64,000 bases of DNA, from positions 1,984,001 to 2,048,000 of the forward strand of contig NZ_CP096019.1 of NCBI RefSeq assembly GCF_023115355.1, read 5' to 3'. Positions 47,499 to 55,719 of this stretch are shown in pieces; positions within the stretch are counted from its first letter, which is position 1, and each line of letters starts with the position of its first letter. Under the pieces are notes generated by a model. That model was not told the origin of the DNA. It saw only the letters and a list, made by a program, of their open reading frames with translations, and did not search any database. Source of the DNA: Halocatena salina (GTDB taxonomy: Archaea; Halobacteriota; Halobacteria; Halobacteriales; Haloarculaceae). Both the position numbers and the translations under genes were made by a program.

Positions 47499-47996
47499 AT
47501 GGACGAGGAGGGAGCAGGGATTTATGTCCGCGAATCGGCTCATCTCGATCGGTACGTTCAGATCGGCGTGGTCGGTGGTCGAGTGATCTCCGTGGAGTTT
47601 CCCGAGTCATCGGATCAGATCCGGTTACCGGAGAACGGTGATTCCTCCGAGTCACCGGCGTCTCAGCCACCGGACGAGCACCCGCTGCTCGATCGAATCT
47701 TCGCGTATCTGAACGGTCGGGAGGACTCCTTCGAAGACATCGACACGGGATTGACGGTGCCGACGGAACATCGAGCGGTACTCGAATCGACCCGGAAGAT
47801 ACCGTACGGACAGTCCGTCGATGTCGAGCAACTCGCTCGAACCAGCGGACTCGATGCGGATGACCACGAAACCGTCCGGAACGCGCTGCGAGCCAATCCC
47901 GTGCCGCTAGTGATTCCCGATCACCGCGTCCGTGACACGCCAAGCGGCGCTCCGACAGCGATCCAACGCCGACTACGGGCGATAGAAGGGCTGTAG
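47499..47996 (+). CDS. Alkyltransferase-like protein lacking acceptor cysteine
   Basis: A 165-residue relative of O6-alkylguanine-DNA alkyltransferase. The C-terminal DNA-binding domain is recognisable (RKIPYGQSVDVEQLARTSGL, then RNALRANPVPLVI). The acceptor motif PCHRV reads PDHRV here, so the methyl-accepting Cys is replaced by Asp and direct repair is not possible. Bacterial and yeast ATL proteins have Trp or other residues there and act by flagging lesions for excision repair. The start MDEEGAGIYVRES is chosen over 47418 because it matches haloarchaeal relatives. Divergent from trpC. Confidence 0.8.
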   Translation: MDEEGAGIYVRESAHLDRYVQIGVVGGRVISVEFPESSDQIRLPENGDSSESPASQPPDEHPLLDRIFAYLNGREDSFEDIDTGLTVPTEHRAVLESTRKIPYGQSVDVEQLARTSGLDADDHETVRNALRANPVPLVIPDHRVRDTPSGAPTAIQRRLRAIEGL

Positions 47997-48091
47997 CCGT
48001 CACTATTTCGATAGACACGCATCGAAACCGGCTCCCGATAGAGAGGGTGAGAAATCTGCGCTGGCGATACGACAGTGGGGCCTCCTACACC

Positions 48092-48313
48092 TTACAGGAC
48101 ATCCAAGCCGAGGTCCAGGAAGTCGTTGTCTTCGCCGTTGTCGATGATGACGTTGCCGGAGTCATCGATGTCGATGCCGTCGTTGTCTTCGCCACAGTTG
48201 TCGTCGTCGTAGGTGACGTCTGTACTGCTCGCCATCGCGGGCGTCGCGCCGGCTCCCACGATCGTGCCCAACAGCACGAACGCGACCAGCGCAACACGGA
48301 ATGCTCGTTTCAT
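48092..48313 (-). CDS. Small secreted acidic protein
   Basis: A 73-residue precursor. A signal peptide (MKRAFRVALVAFVLLGTIVG, ending near AMASS at about 31) is followed by about 42 residues very rich in Asp, Asn and Gly with a single Cys (DDDNCGEDNDGIDIDD). It is not lipoprotein-like, because the Cys is far from the cleavage site. I know no family. The composition suggests a cation-binding or surface peptide, which is speculation. Confidence 0.6.
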   Translation of the reverse strand: MKRAFRVALVAFVLLGTIVGAGATPAMASSTDVTYDDDNCGEDNDGIDIDDSGNVIIDNGEDNDFLDLGLDVL

Positions 48314-48761
48314 GGGTATCGTCTGGGATCGCTGCCACGTTGGCGATCGGCCACCGCGATTGATCGCAAACGGAGCCGGACCATGGCTGTATCCCAGTAC
48401 GAAATACGTTCCAACACATATGTTATAAGCGTTACTATTGAGAGTAGGTATAGACGGATATGATACAGTTCTTGTTGATAATCCCACAATTACGCGATGG
48501 ATTACAGCGTTTATCGAAACCGAAAAAGATGATTGTTACCCAACTAATTCTACATTTCGTACAGTAACAAATTGGTTGGTGTTATATCATTATTGGCCGA
48601 GTGGGGCCGTTAGAACGTCACTGTTTTTCGACACACCGTCGTGTCTGCGTGCCAGTTACGATCGGATCCGTCCGCGTTGTGATCCTGAGCGTCGAAGGGA
48701 CGGGCCAACGGTACTGTCTTCATCCCAAACCCCTTTGTTGGCTGTCCCGTATCTCGGGGTA
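48314..48761. other. Intergenic region with low-GC island
   Basis: About 450 bases between the secreted-protein gene and the rhomboid gene. From about 48420 to 48600 the DNA is clearly poorer in GC than its surroundings. A frame through it (TTG at 48438) reads protein-like (TRWITAFIETEKDD, then STFRTVTNWLVLYHYWP) and is continuous with the rhomboid frame, but I recognise no domain. It may be a fragment of foreign DNA. Confidence 0.45.
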
Positions 48762-49649
48762 ATGCCGACGTGTGATAATTGTGGGAAGCAAGTAAGTATG
48801 CCCTATCGCTGTCGTCACTGCGGTGGGACGTACTGCGGAGATCACCGGCTTCCCGAGAGTCACAACTGTTCTGGATTGCAGGACTGGGACAGTCCGGGCG
48901 GTGTCTTCGACAGCGGGTTCGACGACAGCGTGAACGAGTCAGAATCGACGTTACGAACGCGGCTCGCGGGGACAGGCGAGCTGTTGAGCTACTTCCGGGG
49001 AAACATGACGTTCGTGTTTCTCGCGATCATGGCGGTGGTCTTTCTCATACAGGAGATTTCAGAAACGGTCCTCACTGCCCAACTGTGGTACGCGCTGTTC
49101 ACGCTGAACCCCGCCAATCCGTTGTACGTCTGGACGTGGATCACGTCGATCTTCTCTCACGGCGGCTTCTTTCACCTCCTGTTCAACGGCATCGTGTTGT
49201 TCTTCTTCGGGCCGATCGTCGAGCGGAAGATCGGATCGAAGAAGTTCGTCGTGCTGTTTCTCGGTAGCGGCATCGCTGCCGGGTTCGCCCAAATCGCTAT
49301 CGGCTATCTTGCCGGTCCTATTAGGCCGTTGCTGGGCGCGAGCGGTGCCATCATGGCCGTTATGGGCGTACTCACTGTTCTGAATCCGGAGCTTCAGGTG
49401 CGGCTGTACGGTATCATTCCGATGCCGCTGTGGGTGCTCACGATCGGGTACGCCGCACTGTCGACGCTCGGAATGATCGGTGGGGCGGCGGGTGGCATCG
49501 CACACGGTGCTCACCTCGCGGGGCTGCTCATCGGGGTGGCGTACGGCCAACGCGTGAAATCACAGGGAATGAGCGCTCCCGGGCAGCTCCAACTCGGTGG
49601 CGGCCGGGGTCCGGGTGGGCCGGGTCGTGGTCCACGTGGCCCGTTCTGA
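48762..49649 (+). CDS. Rhomboid family intramembrane serine protease with AN1 zinc finger
   Basis: A 295-residue protein. The N-terminal AN1-type finger has C-x2-C, CRHC, CGDHR and HNC ligands (about 4-36). The six-helix rhomboid domain has HGGFFHLLFNG, the catalytic Ser in LLGASGAIMAVMG and the His in HGAHLAGLLIG. The C-terminus is a Gly/Arg/Pro-rich tail. This AN1-rhomboid combination is common in haloarchaea. The start MPTCDNCGKQ is chosen; the upstream frame is a low-GC extension. The next gene starts two bases after its stop. Confidence 0.93.
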   Translation: MPTCDNCGKQVSMPYRCRHCGGTYCGDHRLPESHNCSGLQDWDSPGGVFDSGFDDSVNESESTLRTRLAGTGELLSYFRGNMTFVFLAIMAVVFLIQEISETVLTAQLWYALFTLNPANPLYVWTWITSIFSHGGFFHLLFNGIVLFFFGPIVERKIGSKKFVVLFLGSGIAAGFAQIAIGYLAGPIRPLLGASGAIMAVMGVLTVLNPELQVRLYGIIPMPLWVLTIGYAALSTLGMIGGAAGGIAHGAHLAGLLIGVAYGQRVKSQGMSAPGQLQLGGGRGPGGPGRGPRGPF

Positions 49650-49651
49650 CG

Positions 49652-50407
49652 ATGTCCGGGATTCGAGAGCGGTTCCGTCCCGATCCGTCGATGAACCGGA
49701 CACAGATGGAGGCGCTCCAGCGCGACATCGCGCGGACGGCCGTTTTCGAGGACGCGATCGACTTCGATCCCACGACTGTCACGGTCGACACACCGACGCC
49801 GGAGACGCCGATCGTTGCTGGCGTGGATCAGGCGTTTCTCGACGACCGGATCGTGAGCGCGATCGTCCTCACCCGCGGTGAGGAGGTCGTCGCCCGCACC
49901 TACACCACGTCCTCGATCGAATTTCCGTACGTTCCGGGATTGCTCTCGTTTCGGGAGGGCGGCTCGATCCTCGAAGCGTTCGAGACGCTGACCACGGAGC
50001 CGGACGTCATCGTGTTCGACGGCAGTGGACGGATCCATTTCCGGGAAGCGGGATTAGCCGTTCACATCGGTGTGGCGCTGGATCTACCGGCGATCGGAGT
50101 GGCCAAAACGCTGCTGTGTGGGCAACCGGTGGTCTCGACAGATGCGCTCGCTGCGGGCGAGCGTGTCGAGATCGTCGCCGACGACGAGATGAGTGCACCG
50201 GACGGCACCACGGTGGGCCACGCGCTCCAAACCCGTCAGTACCCCAACAGCCACCGCATCAATCCGGTGTACGTCAGCCCCGGCCACCGGCTGAGCGCTG
50301 ACACCGCCACGGCGATCATCGACCGGTGTCGAGGTGAGTATAAGCTTCCCGAACCGACTCGGCTGGCCGACGCCGCTGCCGACGAGGCCAAAGAAGTGAT
50401 CGAGTGA
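49652..50407 (+). CDS. nfi: Endonuclease V
   Basis: A 251-residue nuclease that nicks DNA (or RNA) one nucleotide past deoxyinosine/inosine. Motifs are GVDQAF, FPYVPGLLSFRE (the strand-separating PYIP-type wedge), VFDGSGRIHFREAGLAVHIG and IGVAKTLL. Metal-binding Asp residues are in the first and third. It is tightly coupled to the rhomboid gene. The start is MSGIRERFRPD; the longer frame from 49430 overlaps the rhomboid gene. Confidence 0.94.
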   Translation: MSGIRERFRPDPSMNRTQMEALQRDIARTAVFEDAIDFDPTTVTVDTPTPETPIVAGVDQAFLDDRIVSAIVLTRGEEVVARTYTTSSIEFPYVPGLLSFREGGSILEAFETLTTEPDVIVFDGSGRIHFREAGLAVHIGVALDLPAIGVAKTLLCGQPVVSTDALAAGERVEIVADDEMSAPDGTTVGHALQTRQYPNSHRINPVYVSPGHRLSADTATAIIDRCRGEYKLPEPTRLADAAADEAKEVIE

Positions 50408-50484
50408 CCGGTCGGCACGTTTTCGTTTTCTGATCGCCGAACCGAAAACGGCAGTTACGTAGGGCCGCACGGAGAGTACAGTAT

Positions 50485-51306
50485 ATGGACAAGACGGTAC
50501 TCATCACCGGCTGTTCGTCCGGTGTCGGCCGTGCGACCGCAACAGCGTTTCTCGAAGAGGAATGGACGGTGTACGCGACCGCGCGAAACACAGAAGACAT
50601 CGAATCGCTCGCGGACGTGGGGTGTGAAACCGCACCGCTCGACGTGACCGACGAGGATTCGATCACGGCCGTCGTCGATCGGATTCTCGACGAACAGGGG
50701 CAGATCGACTGTCTCGTGAACAACGCTGGCTACGGACAGTTCGGTCCGGTTGAGGACGTTCCAACGGAGTTGCTGGACGCCCAGTTCGACGTGAACGTGT
50801 ACGGCCCTCACCGGCTCGTCCGCGCTGTGCTTCCGTCGATGCGAGAGCACGGCACCGGAACGATCGTCAACGTTTCGAGCGTCGTCGGACGTGTTTCCGT
50901 CCCCGGTATGGGCGTGTACAGCGCTTCCAAGCACGCACTCGAGGCGCTGAGCGACGCGCTTCGGTCCGAAGTCGAGGACGACGGCGTTGCTGTCTCACTC
51001 GTCCAAGCCGGTCCCGTTTCGACCGAGTTCGCTGACCGGGCAGACTCCGAACTCTCGAAGCTCGATCAGTCCGACACCTACGACGCCGTCTACACGTTTT
51101 ATGAGGACACCGAGATGTTCGGTGGTCAATCTCCCGTTGCTGTTCCGCCCGAAACGGTTGCGGAGACGATCCTCGAAGCCGGCGTGTCGCCGAACCCTGA
51201 CGCGCGATATCCGGCTGGATCGTTTGGGACCCTAGCGCTCAAAACACGGTTCCTTCCGGACGGTGTCCGTGATTGGGTGTATCGGCAGCTCCTTCGGGTG
51301 CTGTAA
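50485..51306 (+). CDS. Short-chain dehydrogenase/reductase
   Basis: A 273-residue SDR. The NAD(P)-binding motif TGCSSGVGRATA is at about 8-19, NNAG follows near 85, and the catalytic Ser in VNVSSVVG precedes YSASKHALE. The C-terminal part, with FYEDTEMFGG and a membrane-proximal basic end, resembles the classical SDR group annotated as retinol dehydrogenase-like. Substrate unknown. A short gap of 77 bases follows the endonuclease V gene. Confidence 0.9.
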   Translation: MDKTVLITGCSSGVGRATATAFLEEEWTVYATARNTEDIESLADVGCETAPLDVTDEDSITAVVDRILDEQGQIDCLVNNAGYGQFGPVEDVPTELLDAQFDVNVYGPHRLVRAVLPSMREHGTGTIVNVSSVVGRVSVPGMGVYSASKHALEALSDALRSEVEDDGVAVSLVQAGPVSTEFADRADSELSKLDQSDTYDAVYTFYEDTEMFGGQSPVAVPPETVAETILEAGVSPNPDARYPAGSFGTLALKTRFLPDGVRDWVYRQLLRVL

Positions 51307-51420
51307 CCCGCCACCACTGATTCGACCGCCTCGAAACCGACATTGGGCCGCCGATCGTCGTCGTTGGGCGACGAAGTGATCGACCTCCGGGGATCGTTCG
51401 TCCGACGACCGATGCCACGA

Positions 51421-52524
51421 TCAATCTAGACACGCCGCGACCAGTCGAAGCATCGAAGGGCCACGAATTTCGGAAGCGAACAACGGAACGCGCTTGATCT
51501 CCCGGCCTCGAAACACCGACTGAGCACGCTGGAGCGCTTCCTGTTGGCTCTCCCATCGGTGTTGACAGAACGTACAGTCATCGACGTTCGGCGTCACGAC
51601 GTCACTGGTATCAATATCTGAGAGACGTTCGACGTTTTCTGTAACACGATTGACGACGACCGTTCCCGTGGCGATCCCGAACTCTTCAAGCCGATCGAGT
51701 AGCCGTTGGGATTCGATGACGCTCAGTTGTTGTGGGGTCATAACCACCCGGAACTCCGTGCGATCGGGATCCTGAAGAACGGATCGGAGGTGTTCGATCC
51801 GGTCGCTGAACGCTTCTAACTGATCCATGCCGTCGCTGGCGTTCGAATCACCGAACGGTCCTGGGAACGAGCCGAGTGCGCCCCGCATCCGTTCGCGCAG
51901 CGAGAGAAAACGACCAACCATCGAGTCCATGAGATCGGGGAGAGCCAGCAACCGAAGCGTATGACCGGTGGGTGCGGTGTCGACGACGACGCGATCGAAT
52001 CGAGGATCGTCAAAATATTCGAGCAACAGCTGCACAGCGGCCGTCTCATCCGCACCGGGGAACATCGGTCCTGAATCGACGGGCTCCCGGTCGATCGGCC
52101 CGGTGTCGTCGGGGGTCCCGTCCATTCCCATTCCCATTCCGAACCCGAATCCCTGTCCGTTCAGTCCATCGAACAGCCCATCGAGAGTTGCACCGTTCTG
52201 TCCGTCGTTCGCTTCGGGATCAATCTCGACGCCGTACAACGGATGTTCCTCGCTGATCCGTGCCGGTTCGTTTGGGATCGGGAGTTGGAGGATGTCCGAT
52301 AGCGAATGTGCTGGATCGGTCGAAACGATCAGCGTCGGTGTACCGCCGTTCGCGCTTGCGAGTGCCGTTGCGGCTGCACACGTCGTTTTCCCGACCCCAC
52401 CCTTACCCCCATACAGAACGTACTCCGGCGCGTCGACTCCCGATGGAACGGTGGTTCCGTCCACCGTCGCCTCCTCATCGATAGTTTCGATGGAGTCGAC
52501 TGCCTCAACCTCGATGTCGCTCAT
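51421..52524 (-). CDS. Get3/ArsA-type ATPase
   Basis: A 367-residue P-loop ATPase. Deviant Walker A GGKGGVGKT is at 39-47, switch II DTAPTGHTLR at about 182-191 and CTFCQHR at 317-323. The CxxC and the DTAPTGHTLR segment match Get3 (tail-anchored protein targeting) rather than dedicated arsenite ATPases, although it is a single domain and may dimerise. Residues 122-136 are a Gly/Phe/Met run (GQGFGFGMGMGMDG) in place of a client-binding helical insert. The N-terminal 30 residues are acidic. Confidence 0.85.
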   Translation of the reverse strand: MSDIEVEAVDSIETIDEEATVDGTTVPSGVDAPEYVLYGGKGGVGKTTCAAATALASANGGTPTLIVSTDPAHSLSDILQLPIPNEPARISEEHPLYGVEIDPEANDGQNGATLDGLFDGLNGQGFGFGMGMGMDGTPDDTGPIDREPVDSGPMFPGADETAAVQLLLEYFDDPRFDRVVVDTAPTGHTLRLLALPDLMDSMVGRFLSLRERMRGALGSFPGPFGDSNASDGMDQLEAFSDRIEHLRSVLQDPDRTEFRVVMTPQQLSVIESQRLLDRLEEFGIATGTVVVNRVTENVERLSDIDTSDVVTPNVDDCTFCQHRWESQQEALQRAQSVFRGREIKRVPLFASEIRGPSMLRLVAACLD

Positions 52525-52568
52525 ACTCGGATTATCCCGTCCCAACTTGTGTAGCCGTCGATCTTCTC

Positions 52569-53681
52569 TCACAGCTGTTTGTCGGAAACGAAGGCTTCGA
52601 GTCGGGTGGCCGCGTCGTCAACCCGTTGCGTGAGGAGCGCAAATCGGAACCAGTCCGCTCGCGTCCGTCCGAACGCCTCGCCGGGCATGCCAGCGACGCC
52701 CGCCTCGTCGATGAGCCGCTTCGTGTTTTCGAGCGTACCGGGAACGCTGTCGAACCGCGCGAGAACGTAAAAGCCACCGTCAGGACGGGCGTACTCCGCC
52801 CCGATCGCATCGAGTGCCTCGGTGAACGTTTCGATCCGGTCGCGCAGTCGCTCGCGGTTTCGTTCGTAGTACGAGCGGTCAGTGTCCCGGAGAGCCTGGT
52901 AGACGGCGCGCTGGGCGGGACGGCTGCCAGCGACGTTCGTGAGCATGTGGCGGGTTCGAACCGCCTCGACCAGCCGCTCTGGGAGGACAGCGTATCCGAC
53001 GCGGAGTCCGGTGACGCCTAGAGATTTCGAAAAGGAGTTCGTCACGACCCGGTGCTCGGAGTCGATCGACAGCGCGCTCTCGAACGTGCCCGTGTAGTCG
53101 AAATGGTCGTACACCTCGTCGCTCACCACCAGCGCGTCGTTCGCTTCTCCAATGGCGATGAGGTCGGTCATCACGTCCGGATCGTACACTGCTCCTGTCG
53201 GATTGTTCGGGGTGTTCACGACGATCAGCGCCGTCTCCTCGCTCGCCGCCTCGCGCACTCGGTCCGGATCGAGCTGTCCCGTCCGTTCCGCCGGGACGAA
53301 CGTCGGCGTTGCCCCCAGCAGCTGACTCCGACCGGCGTAGTAGGGGTAGACGGGATCGGCCAACAGCACTTCACTACCTGAATGGTGCTCCAGTCCGGTC
53401 GCCATCGAGAGGTGGTTGGCCTCGCCAGCGCCGTTAGTGACGATGACCCGTTCTTTCTCGACACCTCGACGGTCGGCGATCTCTTCGCGAAGCGGTGAGA
53501 GCCCTTCGCTCGGGGGATACTGGAACTGTCCGGGATCGCCGCTCGCGTACTCGATGAGGCCCTCCCGGAGCGCGTCCGGCGGACCCCAGTCCGGGTTGCC
53601 GCTCACCATGTCCACGGTGTCGCGCTCGGATGCCGCCGCGTACTCCATGACGTGGTAGAACAGCGGCCGATCGTACTCCAT
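52569..53681 (-). CDS. PLP-dependent aminotransferase, class I/II
   Basis: A 370-residue fold-type I aminotransferase. The cofactor lysine is in NSFSKSLGVTGLRVGYAV, the Asn in VNTPNNPTGAVYD and the C-terminal carboxylate-binding Arg in RADWFRFALLT. It starts MEYDRPLFYHVMEYAAAS; the upstream extension to 53783 is shadow. The product is probably an amino acid aminotransferase, specificity unknown. Forty-four bases separate its stop from the ATPase start on the same strand. Confidence 0.9.
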   Translation of the reverse strand: MEYDRPLFYHVMEYAAASERDTVDMVSGNPDWGPPDALREGLIEYASGDPGQFQYPPSEGLSPLREEIADRRGVEKERVIVTNGAGEANHLSMATGLEHHSGSEVLLADPVYPYYAGRSQLLGATPTFVPAERTGQLDPDRVREAASEETALIVVNTPNNPTGAVYDPDVMTDLIAIGEANDALVVSDEVYDHFDYTGTFESALSIDSEHRVVTNSFSKSLGVTGLRVGYAVLPERLVEAVRTRHMLTNVAGSRPAQRAVYQALRDTDRSYYERNRERLRDRIETFTEALDAIGAEYARPDGGFYVLARFDSVPGTLENTKRLIDEAGVAGMPGEAFGRTRADWFRFALLTQRVDDAATRLEAFVSDKQL

Positions 53682-53821
53682 ACCTCTCCTCGTGTATCGC
53701 CGTTTCTGTCCCTTTCGATGCGAACGAACGCAGTACACCGAACGTGTCACACGCCGTGAGTGGGTTCGTGGTCGAGTCGTCATCCGAGTGGTGCTGGTAG
53801 GCGTTGATGTCCTATCAATAC

Positions 53822-53830
53822 GTGTATATT
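53822..53830 (+). promoter_or_regulatory. TATA box of HTH-10 regulator gene
   Basis: GTGTATATT, about 26-34 bases before the ATG at 53856. This spacing is typical of leaderless haloarchaeal transcripts. Confidence 0.5.
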
Positions 53831-53855
53831 TCTGTCGTCGGTTACGTTCGGTGGG

Positions 53856-54548
53856 ATGGGTCTCATCGCCGAATACCAGATCACATACCAGCAGCTCCCG
53901 CTCACCGACGTTGCGACCGCTGTTCCCGGAATGACGATCGAGCTGACCGTGGGACAGCCGAATCAGGCCGGTCCCCCGCCCTTTGTCGTTCGGGCCACGG
54001 GCGGGGCGTTCGAGGAGCTAGAACGAGCGTTCGAGGCGTCGGCGTTCGTTCGTTCCTACTCCCTGATTGCTCGGGGGCAGACCACCCGAGCGTATCAGCT
54101 GCTGCCAGCGGCTTCCATGGAAGAACAGCTCGGAACCACCGTCTCCCAGCCAGCCCAGCTTCGGGCGCTGTCGGACAACGAATCGATCGTCGAGCGGATC
54201 GCCGTCACTCCGGAGGGATGGGTCCAACAGCGGTGGTTCGCCGACCGGACGGCATTCCGCGAATACTGTGCGTTCTGGCGCGAAAACGCCGCCGCGTTCT
54301 CCGTCCACCGCCTCACGGAGTCCACGCTGGAGGAAGATCGAAACGAACCGCCGAGGATGACCGACCGCCAGCGCGAGGCCCTGCACACCGCCTACGAGAT
54401 GGGTTATTTCGAGATCCCCCGGACTGCGACGCTCACCGAGGTCGCCACCGCGCTGGGGATCTCCGCGTCGTCGCTGTCGGAACGCTTGCGGCGAGCACAG
54501 ACGCGGCTCATCGAACACTCCCCTGTCGAGGATAAAAGCCCTCACTGA
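53856..54548 (+). CDS. Bacterio-opsin activator-type HTH-10 regulator
   Basis: A 230-residue regulator. The first 150 residues form the Bat-type sensor-like region (MGLIAEYQITYQQLPLTD at the N-terminus). The HTH_10 domain is at about 168-225, with LHTAYEMGYFEIPRTATLTE, then VATALGISASSLSERLRRAQ. It ends with an acid/basic tail. Targets unknown; the downstream alpha/beta hydrolase starts 45 bases later on the same strand and may be co-regulated. A paralogue is at 31271-31990. Confidence 0.92.
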   Translation: MGLIAEYQITYQQLPLTDVATAVPGMTIELTVGQPNQAGPPPFVVRATGGAFEELERAFEASAFVRSYSLIARGQTTRAYQLLPAASMEEQLGTTVSQPAQLRALSDNESIVERIAVTPEGWVQQRWFADRTAFREYCAFWRENAAAFSVHRLTESTLEEDRNEPPRMTDRQREALHTAYEMGYFEIPRTATLTEVATALGISASSLSERLRRAQTRLIEHSPVEDKSPH

Positions 54549-54593
54549 TGAGAGGACGACTTACTCCGACAGGACTCCGACCATTGTCCACCG

Positions 54594-55349
54594 ATGCAGA
54601 CAGTCACCTCAGTTGATGGCACGGAGATCACCTACCGAGAAGCCGGCACGGGACCGCCGCTCGTGCTCGTCCACGGCGGTGGACTCGGGGAGAGCCTCTG
54701 GACCCATCTCCGCCCGCAGCTGGTCACAGACACCACCGTCGTCGCACCGTACCGACGCGGGCACGGACCGAGTGGCGATACAGCGGCGTACAGTCTCGGT
54801 CGAGAGAGCGACGACATCAGCGCGGTCGTGGAGACGATCGACGGCGCTGCGACCCTGTTCGGCCACTCCTTTGGCGGACTCTGTGCGCTGGAGGCGGCAC
54901 GAACGACGCCAGTCGAGCGGCTCGTCCTGTACGAGCCGGCGCTGCTCGTCGGGAACCACAGGGACGACGCGACGCTCGCGGCGGAGATGGAGACGCTGCT
55001 TGAGGCGGGAGAACGACGCCGAGCGATGGCGCTGTATCTCCGGAAAGCCACGGGATTGGAGCGCGTCGATCATTTACTCACCCCCGAAATGCTGGACCAC
55101 GCCGAGATCGCCGTTCGGCAGAACCGGGCGATCGAACGGTACCGGCTGGATGATACGCTCGATCTCTCCGTCCCGACGCTGTTGTTGCTGAGCGAGGACG
55201 GTCCCGCGCATCTCCGGGACGGCGTCCGAACGCTCCACGAGCGACTCCCGAACAGCCGACTGGTCGAACTGGAGGGCATGGGCCATCAGGGGATCGTGAC
55301 CGATCCCGAACGAGTGGCGGCGACGATCACGGCGTTCGTGGAGAAATAA
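54594..55349 (+). CDS. Alpha/beta hydrolase
   Basis: A 251-residue enzyme of the alpha/beta hydrolase fold. The oxyanion region is VLVHGGGLG, the nucleophile elbow is GHSFGGL (Ser at about 91), an acidic residue is in LLLSEDGPAH and the His in MEGMGHQG-like context near 228. The cap is small. No close functional match is visible; it could be an esterase or epoxide hydrolase-like enzyme. Confidence 0.9.
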   Translation: MQTVTSVDGTEITYREAGTGPPLVLVHGGGLGESLWTHLRPQLVTDTTVVAPYRRGHGPSGDTAAYSLGRESDDISAVVETIDGAATLFGHSFGGLCALEAARTTPVERLVLYEPALLVGNHRDDATLAAEMETLLEAGERRRAMALYLRKATGLERVDHLLTPEMLDHAEIAVRQNRAIERYRLDDTLDLSVPTLLLLSEDGPAHLRDGVRTLHERLPNSRLVELEGMGHQGIVTDPERVAATITAFVEK

Positions 55350-55434
55350 CGGCATCCCGGAGTAGCTAACCGTCGAACAGCGATCCGTTTTGGCGGTGCT
55401 ACATCTGTATGTATAGCTATCATATTACAAATGT

Positions 55435-55719
55435 ATGTCAAACGCATCGGCCACTGATAGCAGTGACACCCTCGTACAGATCAACGTTCGTGTGACCGAA
55501 CAGTTTTCTCGAACAAATAGATGACACGTGGCAGGGACGAGGATTCAATTCTCGGTCGGAGTACATCCGACTGTCCTCCACGACGCAACGGAGCACTCGA
55601 CCTTTGATCGAGACGAACTGTTCGCGCTTGCTCTCGCGGAGCGCGAGATCCGTAACGAAGAAACGATCTCCCGCGCTGATATCCTCGATCGATTCGATCT
55701 TGAAATCCCTGAGGGATGA
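55435..55719 (+). pseudogene. Ribbon-helix-helix antitoxin with two compensating frameshifts
   Basis: The frame from ATG 55435 starts normally (DTLVQINVRVTEQ) but stops at 55522-55524. The expected RHH continuation, DDTWQGRGFNSRSEYIR, is found in the next frame at 55520-55570. The C-terminal part (VLHDATEHS, then DELFALALAEREI) is back in the first frame and runs to the stop at 55719. An extra T in the run at 55504-55507 and one missing base near 55570 explain both shifts. Together the pieces give a full-length CopG/RHH antitoxin of about 94 residues. It overlaps the toxin start by four bases. Either a broken gene, sequence error or recoding. Confidence 0.75.

Noticed and set aside
48438-48761. 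N-terminal extension of the rhomboid protein
   Set aside because: The AN1 finger normally starts at the protein's beginning (MPTCDNCGKQ). The extension is from a low-GC stretch starting with TTG and has no relatives that I recognise.
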